A stretch of DNA of 38,525 bases from an uncultured Bacteroidota bacterium (GTDB lineage Bacteria; Bacteroidota; Bacteroidia; Flavobacteriales; Flavobacteriaceae), in the NCBI GenBank assembly GCA_902606525.1, contig CACLGW010000010.1, positions 1 to 38,525 on the forward strand, read 5' to 3'. Below are positions 9,362 through 16,531 of the stretch, in pieces. The notes beneath the pieces are model-generated. The model ran no database searches and had not been told where the DNA came from. It saw only the letters and a list, made by a program, of their open reading frames with translations. Position 1 is the stretch's first letter, and each line of letters opens with the position of its first letter. A program made the position numbers and the translations under genes.

Positions 9362-9388
9362 TTTTCCATTATTTTCATTTATTTCCAA
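9362..9388 (-). repeat. Intergenic element, copy 2 of 3
   Basis: The core TTATTTTCATTTATTTCCAA differs from copy 1 at one base. It lies in the 297-base gap 9220-9516, which holds no gene I can support; the rest of the gap is plain AT-rich sequence. The nearest downstream minus-strand gene starts at 9219. Confidence 0.45.
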
Positions 9389-9516
9389 TGAAGGTATAAG
9401 AAAGGGTGTAAAAAAAGTCGAGTCACTATAAACAGTGAACACATTAAATTTTTATTGATAAAGAAAATAATTAACCTTACTAGATTGAGGTAAAAAAATA
9501 AATTAATTAAAAAATG

Positions 9517-11445
9517 TTAATCATTAATAGTGATTATTCCCACCATTCCTTGGTGAAAACGACACTGATAATAAAATGTCCCTTTTACGGTTGGTACCCA
9601 ACTAATTGTTTTTAGTGTTGCTCCATTATTAGAAATACCATTTATGTTAAAACCAATTCCTATTCCTGCAACTGTTTTAAGATAAAATGGGTGATCTGGG
9701 GCATTTACAATAAAATCAATTTTATCTCCTACACTAAAAATTAGGTTAGGATCATTACCAGAAATATTACCATTTCTATCTGTACCGTTTAATGTGAAGT
9801 CCTCATTGTTTGTCGCAGTAACATTAAGGGTAAATGAGGTTGGACAAAAATCCCAAAAAGGTTTATTTATATTTATAAGTGAAGAATTAGTTGAAAAATT
9901 ATTTGGTTCATTACTTATATTTGAAACACACCATCTTGATAAATCTTGATTAAAAACTTTTGCGTTTCGAAACATTTCATCCATATCAGTGACATTAGAA
10001 GTATTCCAATCACTAATATCTTGATTAAATGCTGAGGAGTTAAAAAACATTGTGTTCATTTCTGTTACATTAGAAGTGTTCCAACTACCAATATCTTGAT
10101 TAAATACCGATGCTTGAAAAAACATCGCTGACATATTAGTAACACTTGATGTGTCCCAATCACCTATATTTTGGTTAAAAGATGTTGCTAAATAAAACAT
10201 ATTAAACATGTTTTCAACTTTAGAAGTATTCCAATTTCCAATATTCTGATTGAAAACTGATGCATTGTAAAACATCCATCGCATATCTATAACACTTGAT
10301 GTATTCCAATCACCTATATCTTGATTAAATTCCGATGCATTTGCAAACATAGTTTTCATGGTAGTAACATTCGATGTGTCCCAACTACCAATCTCCTTAT
10401 TAAAAACTAACGCATCATAAAACATTCCTTCCATACTTTGAACACTTACCGTGTTCCAATTTCCGATGTATTGATTAAATGCAGAAGTATTATTAAACAT
10501 ACTTGTCATGTTAGTGACATTAGACGTATTCCAATTCCCAATATTTTGATTAAATACAGTAGCACTATTGAACATGAATCCCATGTCTGTGACATTTGAA
10601 GTATCCCAACTACCTATATTTTGATTGAATTTAGATGCTATTTCGAACATCCCGTTCATGTTAGTAACATTTGAGGTGTCCCAATTACCAATATCCTGAT
10701 TAAATGCGGTATTTTTATAAAAGAGACCTTCCATATTTGTGACTTTAGAAGTTACCACTTTAGTTAGATCAAGTTTTTTTCTAACCATTATTCTTAATAA
10801 ATCATTATCAACAATAGTATAATCAGTGCCATTAAAGTTATATACCTTTCCAATTTTAACAAAATCATTTGCTTTTATTGTAATTCCATTTTCATCTAAA
10901 TAAATAGGATCCAATTTTTCAAAAGTTGCTGTAATATTTTTTGCCTCAGTAAGCTCTATCTCAATTGGATTTTCTAAACCCTCATAGTCTCCACTCCAGC
11001 TAATAAAACTCCATTCTGTTGATGGGAAGGCAGTTAATCTAATAACACTCCCAGAATCATATTCTTTTGATTTTCCAGTACTAACAATTTCTTCTTTTAT
11101 AGTTCCTTCACCTTCTTTATTTATCGTGAGGGGGTACTTTCGCTTTTCGAAATTTGCAGTAATTGTAAGATTAGAATTAACCTTGATCGTTAGAGGATTC
11201 TCAAGCGAGGATATTCCTGTCCACCCAATGAAAATATATTCTGCTTCAGGTATAGCAGTAATTGTGAGTGAAGTTTCAGATGCTATAGAACCACCGCTAT
11301 TATCAACTGAACCACCTTGTGAGGTAGAGACTTCAACATTAAAGAAAATAGTTGGTATTGGTGTTACTGTTTCTTCTTCAAATGAGTCATTATCACATGT
11401 TGTAAGAAGAAATAAAGAAAATAAAAAGATTGATAATTTTTTCAG
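9517..11445 (-). CDS. Modular surface lipoprotein: InlB-type repeats, DUF285 repeats, cupredoxin domain
   Basis: The frame is open for 642 codons, but no ATG, GTG or TTG gives a signal peptide. CTG at 11445 gives (M)[19 protein letters not shown], a textbook lipoprotein signal (lipobox LTTC), so I take CTG as the start; ATT at 11448 is the alternative. A caller restricted to normal starts would begin at TTG 10914 and lose 177 residues. Domains in order: two bacterial Ig/InlB-B-like repeats (about 35-175, marked IFIGWTG and SFISWSG); ten 25-residue DUF285/BspA-like repeats (about 248-497, consensus [20 protein letters not shown]); and a C-terminal cupredoxin domain with DHPF and [10 protein letters not shown], a full His-Cys-His-Met type-1 copper set. 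Such repeats are usually surface-binding. The copper domain is paralogous to the gene at 17915. Confidence 0.75.
   Translation of the reverse strand: MKKLSIFLFSLFLLTTCDNDSFEEETVTPIPTIFFNVEVSTSQGGSVDNSGGSIASETSLTITAIPEAEYIFIGWTGISSLENPLTIKVNSNLTITANFEKRKYPLTINKEGEGTIKEEIVSTGKSKEYDSGSVIRLTAFPSTEWSFISWSGDYEGLENPIEIELTEAKNITATFEKLDPIYLDENGITIKANDFVKIGKVYNFNGTDYTIVDNDLLRIMVRKKLDLTKVVTSKVTNMEGLFYKNTAFNQDIGNWDTSNVTNMNGMFEIASKFNQNIGSWDTSNVTDMGFMFNSATVFNQNIGNWNTSNVTNMTSMFNNTSAFNQYIGNWNTVSVQSMEGMFYDALVFNKEIGSWDTSNVTTMKTMFANASEFNQDIGDWNTSSVIDMRWMFYNASVFNQNIGNWNTSKVENMFNMFYLATSFNQNIGDWDTSSVTNMSAMFFQASVFNQDIGSWNTSNVTEMNTMFFNSSAFNQDISDWNTSNVTDMDEMFRNAKVFNQDLSRWCVSNISNEPNNFSTNSSLININKPFWDFCPTSFTLNVTATNNEDFTLNGTDRNGNISGNDPNLIFSVGDKIDFIVNAPDHPFYLKTVAGIGIGFNINGISNNGATLKTISWVPTVKGTFYYQCRFHQGMVGIITIND
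9956..10705 (-). repeat. Ten tandem 75-bp repeats encoding DUF285 units
   Basis: Each unit encodes 25 residues of the form FNQ-x-IG-x-W-(N/D)-TSNVT-x-M-xx-MF followed by a variable pair. The spacing is exactly 75 bp throughout, with a partial eleventh unit (FNQDLSRW) after it. Units differ mainly at hydrophilic positions, so selection has kept the solenoid scaffold. The array is prone to recombination and copy-number change. Confidence 0.85.
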
Positions 11446-11544
11446 AATGTAAAATTTATGACCGTAATAAATTTAATAAAAAGAATCGACACCTAAACAC
11501 CATGTTTTTTCTTTTCATCCTATGAGTAAATACTTGTGAAATGC

Positions 11545-11570
11545 TTTCCCATAATTTTATTTATTTGCAA
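11545..11570 (-). repeat. Intergenic element, copy 3 of 3
   Basis: The plus strand has TTTCCCATAATTTTATTTAT followed by TTGCAA, matching copies 1 and 2 with a few changes. It lies 99 bases upstream of the CTG start of the modular lipoprotein. No gene is visible in the surrounding 11446-11695. Confidence 0.4.
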
Positions 11571-11695
11571 CGGATAGTTAAATTTAATCTAAAATCAAAT
11601 AAATACTTTGAATGGTGAATTCTGAATCGGAAAGTAACTCATTTTTCTTTTGATTTATTTTATTTAATTGAAAACATTCAAAAAATATGGACTAT

Positions 11696-12346
11696 TTATC
11701 TATAACTAGTCTCCATTACCTTTTTATTATATCCATCAATTTTAAAATAATATTTTGATCCACTATGAGATATTTCAGCTTCCACAGGATTAGGGTCAGT
11801 TATAGCCATATATACTTTGGCAGAATCGGAGTTTTTTTTTCCAAAAAATGTCCAATACCTAATGGTAGAAAGTTTTATATCATCTACCCAATAAATTTCT
11901 GTACCATCAATTAATTTTAGTGTTATCATTGTTCTATTTAATGAGTTAAATGTTATAGCTCTATTAAGGTTATCATAGATAGTAAACCATAATTGCCCCA
12001 GCCTGTTTTCATAAAGAAGTTTCTGCTTTTCGTAATCTCGTTTTAAAAATTTATTGTTTAAAATTTTATTTCTTTGTGAAGGGTCATTTGCCATAATCAA
12101 ACTGTCAGTCCAAAAATAATAAGACTCATAGCTTTTGTATTTATCTCCATTATCATCGTTTTTAGAAAGCCTTAATTTAATAGTCATTGGATAGTTGATA
12201 TTTTCAATATTTTTAAAAGTCCCTTTGCCCTCAAATATTTCTCTTTTCTCTCCTGTTTTTTTGCCAAAATCATCAAGAATATTGACTATTTTCCATTGAG
12301 AATAAGATATTTCAGATATTAGTAATAAGAGAATGAAATACTTCAT
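11696..12346 (-). CDS. Secreted hypothetical protein
   Basis: The ATG at 12346 gives MKYFILLLLISEISYSQ, a good signal peptide. A longer frame from 12382 would begin upstream of the TAGATTTG promoter box and is rejected. The mature protein of about 199 residues has GKGTFKNIENINYPMTIKL, a charged helix (NKFLKRDYEKQKLLYENR), LKLIDGTEIYWVDDIKLS, and a C-terminal strand pair (YYFKIDGYNKKVME). It looks like a small beta-rich periplasmic protein and I do not recognise the family. It is divergent from the first secreted paralogue at 12432; the 85-base gap serves both. Confidence 0.5.
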   Translation of the reverse strand: MKYFILLLLISEISYSQWKIVNILDDFGKKTGEKREIFEGKGTFKNIENINYPMTIKLRLSKNDDNGDKYKSYESYYFWTDSLIMANDPSQRNKILNNKFLKRDYEKQKLLYENRLGQLWFTIYDNLNRAITFNSLNRTMITLKLIDGTEIYWVDDIKLSTIRYWTFFGKKNSDSAKVYMAITDPNPVEAEISHSGSKYYFKIDGYNKKVMETSYR

Positions 12347-12349
12347 ACC

Positions 12350-12357
12350 CAAATCTA
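12350..12357 (-). promoter_or_regulatory. -7 box (TAGATTTG) three bases before the ATG at 12346
   Basis: The minus strand reads TAGATTTG, then GGT, then ATG. This is an exact TAnnTTTG match and predicts a leaderless or near-leaderless transcript, as for the gene at 2424. Confidence 0.45.
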
Positions 12358-12396
12358 AGAAAATATAGTGAGCATATAACAAATGCGGATTTTTTG

Positions 12397-12431
12397 TAGA
12401 TTTATAGCTTATTAATCATAAATCAATTAAA
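12397..12431 (+). promoter_or_regulatory. Conserved 5' leader of secreted paralogue 1
   Basis: The core TTAATCATAAATCAATTAAA occupies 12412-12431 immediately before the ATG. Upstream is TTTTTTG, a degenerate -7 box, then TAGATTTATAGC. GATTTAT and ATAAATC around the centre form a 7-base inverted repeat, so the leader could fold weakly in RNA or bind a dimeric protein. Related leaders precede the genes at 13842, 19890, 21127 and 24243. Confidence 0.5.
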
Positions 12432-13226
12432 ATGAAAAAACTATTTTTTATAATATTACTTATACCAATTACAATATCAGCACAATATGCAGTCGCAGAC
12501 TTTATCCAAATAAATGATGGGATGGAAAACGATTATGAAAAATTAGAAAAAGCTTGGTCTATTTGGAGACAAAATCAAATTGACAAAGGGCAGAAAATGA
12601 ATTGGGCTGTGTGGAAGAGAACACATAAATCAGGAGACCCTGAAAGAGCAGCAGATTATGTTGTTTTTAATAATTTTCAAACAAAAGAAGAGATGAACAG
12701 TTATCTTAAAGGAGATTCAAATTTTTCTTTAAAATCTGTTGCATCAGTCATGCGCAAAGGAATGAAAGGTATGTCAACAAGTTCAATTATAAAACTGATA
12801 ACACCAACTAAAAATAATATAAAAAAACAAGCAAGGCGATATTGTATTCAAATAATGGATGCAACACCATTTACAGGAGGTGACGTAAAGATCGGAGATA
12901 AGATATTGATGGATCCTATGGTTCAAAAAAGTGAAGAATACGAACAAATGGAATCAAACGTTTGGAAACCATATGTTCTTGAACAAGTGAAAAACGGTCT
13001 TCACAGGGGATGGGCTTTAACAAAAATTATTGAAAGAAGTGAAAATGCAAATAATGAGGTAACTCATTTCACATTTAATATACCAATAGAAGGTGCTAAA
13101 TGGCCCAATTATTATGTTGAAAATGAATTTATAACAAAAAAGTTATCTGAATTGATGACTAGTTCAAGAGAAAGACCTTATGGAAGTAGTGAACTTACTT
13201 TAGTAATGCAAAAGAAAAGTAATTAA
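12432..13226 (+). CDS. Secreted paralogue 1: duplicated alpha/beta-barrel-like protein
   Basis: This 264-residue protein has a signal peptide (MKKLFFIILLIPITISAQ). The mature part looks like two copies of one unit: a strand, a long amphipathic helix containing W, then a G/N-W-A strand ending in a basic residue, and a further strand. In the first copy the helix YEKLEKAWSIWRQNQ leads to NWAVWKR (57-63); in the second, YEQMESNVWKPYVLEQ leads to GWALTKI (193-199). The same arrangement occurs in the proteins at 21127 and 24243. The pattern suggests ferredoxin-like dimeric alpha/beta-barrel (ABM/EthD/NIPSNAP-like) domains, but that is a fold inference. No catalytic residues are apparent. It has its own leader and terminator, so it is probably monocistronic. 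Confidence 0.6.
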   Translation: MKKLFFIILLIPITISAQYAVADFIQINDGMENDYEKLEKAWSIWRQNQIDKGQKMNWAVWKRTHKSGDPERAADYVVFNNFQTKEEMNSYLKGDSNFSLKSVASVMRKGMKGMSTSSIIKLITPTKNNIKKQARRYCIQIMDATPFTGGDVKIGDKILMDPMVQKSEEYEQMESNVWKPYVLEQVKNGLHRGWALTKIIERSENANNEVTHFTFNIPIEGAKWPNYYVENEFITKKLSELMTSSRERPYGSSELTLVMQKKSN

Positions 13227-13269
13227 TTAGTTTACTGAGTATAAAAACATATCTTTAAATAAATACTAG

Positions 13270-13296
13270 CCCCTCCTAAACGAGGGGTTTTTTTTT
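13270..13296 (+). terminator. Rho-independent terminator after secreted paralogue 1
   Basis: CCCCTC pairs with GAGGGG across a 6-base loop (CTAAAC), followed by nine T. It lies 44 bases after the stop at 13226. Confidence 0.85.
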
Positions 13297-13309
13297 AATT
13301 TGAAATCCA

Positions 13310-13329
13310 TTAATTATAAATCAATCAAG
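13310..13329 (+). promoter_or_regulatory. Paralogue-type leader before the decayed gene
   Basis: TTAATTATAAATCAATCAAG directly precedes the ATG at 13330 and matches the leader core of the secreted paralogues at most positions. It shows that the decayed gene was wired like its neighbours, although its protein is not a member of that family. Confidence 0.45.
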
Positions 13330-13740
13330 ATGAAAACCAAATTAATTTTACAATTATTTGATGTATTCTTCATATTGATAGGTACTTTTTTATGGACCTA
13401 GAAGAAATCATTGAGAAGGCAAGGATCCTCACAGAACAAGAAAAAAATAAGTACCTAGCAAAAATAAAAGGATGGATTAATTAAGTTCTTGCAATTACAG
13501 TAAATACTGTTGAGGCCTTCAATATTGGAATTTTATTGATGCTCGTATCCATAAGCAATCTCGTAGATTTATAATTAACAAAAAAAATAAGAGGACATAC
13601 ATTCCTTTGCATATGGATTATTACTTTCAGCATTATTTAATACAATTTTCCTAGAAGGTGGTCCTCCACTCCCAGTATTTATTCCTTTTATCACAGTAGA
13701 CAACCAAGCTGCTTATGATTCAAGAAAAGGCACTATTTAA
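13330..13740 (+). pseudogene. Decayed small membrane-protein gene
   Basis: This stretch holds protein-like pieces in several frames. ATG 13330 gives MKTKLILQLFDVFFILIGTF, then TAG at 13399. A shifted frame from 13392 gives MDLEEIIEKARILTEQEKNK and on to GWIN, a TAA at 13482, then in the same frame VLAITVNTVEAFNIGILLML, closed by TAA at 13572. A third frame (13591-13740) gives AYGLLLSALFNTIFLEGGPP, then PVFIPFITVDNQAAYDSR. Read together they resemble a membrane protein of about 130 residues broken by two frameshifts and two stops. I do not recognise the family. The intact leader upstream and the lack of any competing gene in this 615-base gap support recent decay. Confidence 0.55.
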
Positions 13741-13821
13741 ATCATTAATATATCCGCTTGATTAAGTTTGATAAGAAAAACACGGAGTAGAGATTTTAAG
13801 ATTTTCTATATTAGCAGCTTA

Positions 13822-13841
13822 TTAATCATAAATCAATAAAA
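13822..13841 (+). promoter_or_regulatory. Conserved 5' leader of secreted paralogue 2
   Basis: TTAATCATAAATCAATAAAA directly precedes the ATG. Including the bases before it (AGCTTATTAATCATAAATCA), it is identical to the leader of paralogue 1 over about 20 bases, although the two proteins are far diverged. Confidence 0.5.
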
Positions 13842-14540
13842 ATGAAATTTAAATTATATTTATTAATATTTGCATTTAATTTCTACTGTATACTTGATGC
13901 ACAAGTTACAGAGGGAGGTAATTCTTGGATCGATTACGAAATAATAGTTGAGAATAACAATGCTCCAACTGTTTTAAATCTTTTAGACTCGTTTTTTTCA
14001 AAACCTGAAAATAAAATAGATGGTTTAACTTACAACTTAACACAGTTTAATTATAAGGACAAAGACTTTAAAGCCACACATTTATTTCAAGTGGTTGGAC
14101 CTGCTGATGCATTAAGCAAATGGCACCACAACCCTCCAAGTATTGAAGGGCAATTAACCGGCACAATGGTCAATCAATTTATAAAACCATACTCTGCATT
14201 TTTTGGGAAAAATATTATTTCTTTTGGAACGCCAAGCAATGATAAACTTGAATTTACTTTTTCTTTAAAAGTAAATGATGAAGAAAAATTTTCAACTGCT
14301 TGGATAAAGGCAATTAAAGCTTTAAAGCCAAATAATGTTGTTGGTCTAGGATCTGTAATAGCTGGAGGATCTGATGGGCAAACACACTACATATACACTC
14401 AAAGAGATAATATGGAAGCAGTTTTTAACCCGAAAACAATTAAAGGGAGCGATAAAATTTGGAAAACATTTCGTCAAGAGGCTGGTGAATTTGAAGTAAT
14501 TAGGAAAATTGTTAGAACTAGGCTCAAAATTTGGGAATAG
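13842..14540 (+). CDS. Secreted paralogue 2: duplicated alpha/beta-barrel-like protein
   Basis: The 232-residue protein has a signal peptide cleaved near LDAQ. Its C-terminal half shares a block with the protein at 19890: here FSTAWIKAIKAL, then VVGLGSVIAGG, then DGQTHYIYT (about residues 150-186); there YAAAWVKFAKAI, MMGLGSISMGD, DGATHYTVF. The N-terminal half (YEIIVENNNAPTVLNLLD, then HLFQVVGPADALSKWH) looks like a second strand-helix-strand unit. This places it in a subgroup with 19890, distinct from 12432, 21127 and 24243. Function is unknown. It lies between its own leader and a strong terminator, so it is a single-gene unit. Confidence 0.6.
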   Translation: MKFKLYLLIFAFNFYCILDAQVTEGGNSWIDYEIIVENNNAPTVLNLLDSFFSKPENKIDGLTYNLTQFNYKDKDFKATHLFQVVGPADALSKWHHNPPSIEGQLTGTMVNQFIKPYSAFFGKNIISFGTPSNDKLEFTFSLKVNDEEKFSTAWIKAIKALKPNNVVGLGSVIAGGSDGQTHYIYTQRDNMEAVFNPKTIKGSDKIWKTFRQEAGEFEVIRKIVRTRLKIWE

Positions 14541-14564
14541 TTACGCTATTTTTTTATAAAAATT

Positions 14565-14591
14565 AAACCCTCATAAGTGAGGGTTTTTTTT
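14565..14591 (+). terminator. Rho-independent terminator after secreted paralogue 2
   Basis: AAACCCTCA pairs perfectly with TGAGGGTTT across the loop TAAG, and the T tract continues. On the minus strand the stem is preceded by A and followed by TTTAATTT, so it may also serve the convergent gene at 14628. Confidence 0.9.
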
Positions 14592-14627
14592 GTAACATAT
14601 AAAAAAGTAAAAACTATAGATTAAATT

Positions 14628-15716
14628 TTATAATCTTACTTTACAATTTTGTTCAGCAGACTTATAAATAGCCTCTACTATATGAATATCTTTCAATCCT
14701 TCTTCCCCGGGAACAATCAGATCTTTATTTTTTATAATTGAATCTGCATCTTCATCCATTTGTCTTGCCTGTTGGTTTTCTATTGGAAAGTTAATTATGC
14801 TACCGTTTGACATACTCCCTTTATTACCAGTATACGACGAATGAGGTTTCATTTTGAGCCATCCTCTTTCATAATTTATGTGTAGATAATTCATTTGAAT
14901 ACCAAAACTTGTTTGGCATGCAGCAAGTGCACCACTAGGAAACTCCAACTGAAACATCATAGTTTCATCTACTTCATGATAAACTTTAGGTCGTGTTGTG
15001 GAAGATTGTGCCATAACAGAGATAGGCTCTTCACCTGTTGCTAATCTAGCTCCTTGGAGAGCATAAACACCCATATCTCCCATCGCTCCACCTCCCATAA
15101 TCTTCTTTTGCTTCCAATGTTCACTTCTTCCATCAAAGTAGCCAGCAGCAGAACTAATCATCCTTACTTTGCCAAAAAGTTTCTGCTTTCCAACATTAAT
15201 GTAAGATTGAATATTAGGATCATGTTGACATCTATAACCAATTGCAAGTTTCACTTTATTATCTGCACATGCTTTTATCATTGATTGACATTCTTTTACT
15301 GAAGGAGCCATAGGTTTTTCACACCACACGTGTTTTCCTGCTTTTGCCGCCCTTATCGTATATTCAGCATGCATAGATGGTGGTAGTACCACATAAATCA
15401 CATCAATGTCTGGATTATTTGCTATTCCATTAAAATTTTGATAGTTGTAAATATTTTTTTCTTTTATTTTATATTTCTTCTGCCACTTTGGAATTTTATC
15501 AGGGCTTCCAGTTACAATACCTTTAAGTTCACAGTTTTTTGTCAATTGCAAAGCAGGTGCAAGTAAATTAGTACTATAGTAACCAAGGCCAACAAGTGCA
15601 ACTCCTAATTTTTTTTTTTTTATTCTGGAAGCTGATACAATAATGTTAGGAGAAAAAGCGGTTGTTGCGGTTATAATTCCTGCGTTTTGACAAAATTTAC
15701 GTCTATCTTTATTCAT
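14628..15716 (-). CDS. Tat-exported Gfo/Idh/MocA family oxidoreductase
   Basis: This 362-residue NAD(P)-dependent oxidoreductase starts MNKDRRKFCQNAGIITATTA, a twin-arginine signal, so it is probably folded with its cofactor and exported to the periplasm. The Rossmann domain has GVALVGLGYYSTNLLAPAL (about 38-56), the middle VIYVVLPPSMHAEYTIRAAK, and the family signature CEKPMA with the conserved lysine. The C-terminal alpha/beta domain carries GGGAMGDMGVYALQGARLATG, as in glucose-fructose oxidoreductase-like members. Substrates of exported Bacteroidota members are mostly unknown; several act on sugars or glycosides. It is convergent with paralogue 2 and divergent from the TetR gene. Confidence 0.85.
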   Translation of the reverse strand: MNKDRRKFCQNAGIITATTAFSPNIIVSASRIKKKKLGVALVGLGYYSTNLLAPALQLTKNCELKGIVTGSPDKIPKWQKKYKIKEKNIYNYQNFNGIANNPDIDVIYVVLPPSMHAEYTIRAAKAGKHVWCEKPMAPSVKECQSMIKACADNKVKLAIGYRCQHDPNIQSYINVGKQKLFGKVRMISSAAGYFDGRSEHWKQKKIMGGGAMGDMGVYALQGARLATGEEPISVMAQSSTTRPKVYHEVDETMMFQLEFPSGALAACQTSFGIQMNYLHINYERGWLKMKPHSSYTGNKGSMSNGSIINFPIENQQARQMDEDADSIIKNKDLIVPGEEGLKDIHIVEAIYKSAEQNCKVRL

Positions 15717-15793
15717 CTTTACTCTATATTAATATCTATTTGATTATTACTTTTATTCATACTCTAAATCTAATAATATTTGTTAAATTAACT

Positions 15794-15820
15794 AAACCCC
15801 TTTAATGGAGGGGTTTTTTA
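15794..15820 (+). terminator. Orphan terminator-like hairpin between divergent genes
   Basis: AAACCCCT pairs with AGGGGTTT across 7 bases and is followed by a T tract. It lies between the divergent starts at 15716 and 15896, where no gene ends. It may be a relic of a lost gene, or an attenuator-like element upstream of the promoter at 15853. Confidence 0.6.
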
Positions 15821-15852
15821 GATTCAAGGATAAGAATAAACCATAAACAGTT

Positions 15853-15860
15853 TATATTTG
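15853..15860 (+). promoter_or_regulatory. -7 box (TATATTTG) for tetR-ABC1 kinase
   Basis: TATATTTG is an exact TAnnTTTG match 35 bases before the ATG at 15896, giving a leader of about 30 nt. No TTG at the usual -33 spacing is visible. Confidence 0.5.
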
Positions 15861-15895
15861 TATTGATTCTTATAAATTTTAATATAAAATAGGTG

Positions 15896-16531
15896 ATGAA
15901 ACAAAATATCTTCAAATATTATATCAAATCGGTTTTAGAAAATGATAAAGAGCCTACCTCAGTGTATAGGTTTTGTAATGAACTCAAAATTAAAGAATCT
16001 GAATTTTATAATCATTTTGCATCTCTCGATTATCTTAAAAGTCAAATTTTTCTCCAGTTTTACAATAATACAATCTCTTTAATTCAAAAAGAAAAAGGAT
16101 ATATTTCTAAATCGCCAAAAGAAAAACTTCTTTCATATTACTTTACTTTCTTCGAAGTCTTATTACTTAACCGAAGCTATGTCCTATTTAGCTTAAACAG
16201 TGGGAAAAATTCATTAGATAAGATGGTTACTTTAAAATCTCTTAAGTTGGCATTCAAAAAATTTGCAGCAGATTTGATTCAGGATGGAAACAACCACAAA
16301 AACTCATTAATTAATAAAAGACCTGAAGGTATTTTTTCAGAAGGTGCTTGGATTCAGTTAATGTTTTTGTTAAAGTTTTGGATGGATGATGTTTCATCTG
16401 ATTTTGAAAAAACTGATATCGCTATTGAAAAGTCTGTACGTACAGTTTTTGATTTATTTGATAGCTCTCCCTTCGACAGTGTGATTGATTTTGGTAAGTT
16501 TCTTTGGAAAGAAAAATTCAGTATCATATAA
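15896..16531 (+). CDS. TetR family transcriptional regulator
   Basis: I take the ATG at 15896 rather than the preceding in-frame GTG. The 211-residue protein starts with a TetR-type DNA-binding domain (about residues 1-55): a first helix ending YIKSVLEND, then VYRFCNELKIKESEFYNHFA, then LDYLKSQIFLQFY. The remainder is an all-helical ligand/dimer domain. It ends exactly one base before the TTG start of the ABC1 kinase gene, and this TetR/ABC1 pairing recurs in flavobacteria, so it probably autoregulates the two-gene operon. The ligand is unknown. Confidence 0.75.
   Translation: MKQNIFKYYIKSVLENDKEPTSVYRFCNELKIKESEFYNHFASLDYLKSQIFLQFYNNTISLIQKEKGYISKSPKEKLLSYYFTFFEVLLLNRSYVLFSLNSGKNSLDKMVTLKSLKLAFKKFAADLIQDGNNHKNSLINKRPEGIFSEGAWIQLMFLLKFWMDDVSSDFEKTDIAIEKSVRTVFDLFDSSPFDSVIDFGKFLWKEKFSII

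Noticed and set aside
9956-10705. 75-bp tandem units considered as a CRISPR-like or non-coding repeat
   Set aside because: The units are in frame, encode the DUF285 consensus without stops, and have no spacers.
11126-11452. Plus-strand open frame of 108 codons
   Set aside because: It lies antisense to the N-terminal lipoprotein signal and InlB-type repeats of the gene at 9517-11445, which have clear protein features; the plus frame has none.
12347-12382. Longer start for the secreted protein at 11696
   Set aside because: The extra 12 codons lie over the TAGATTTG promoter box and put polar residues before an otherwise complete signal peptide.
15054-15284. Plus-strand open frame of 76 codons
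   Set aside because: It is antisense to the Gfo/Idh/MocA oxidoreductase and has no domain or signal of its own.
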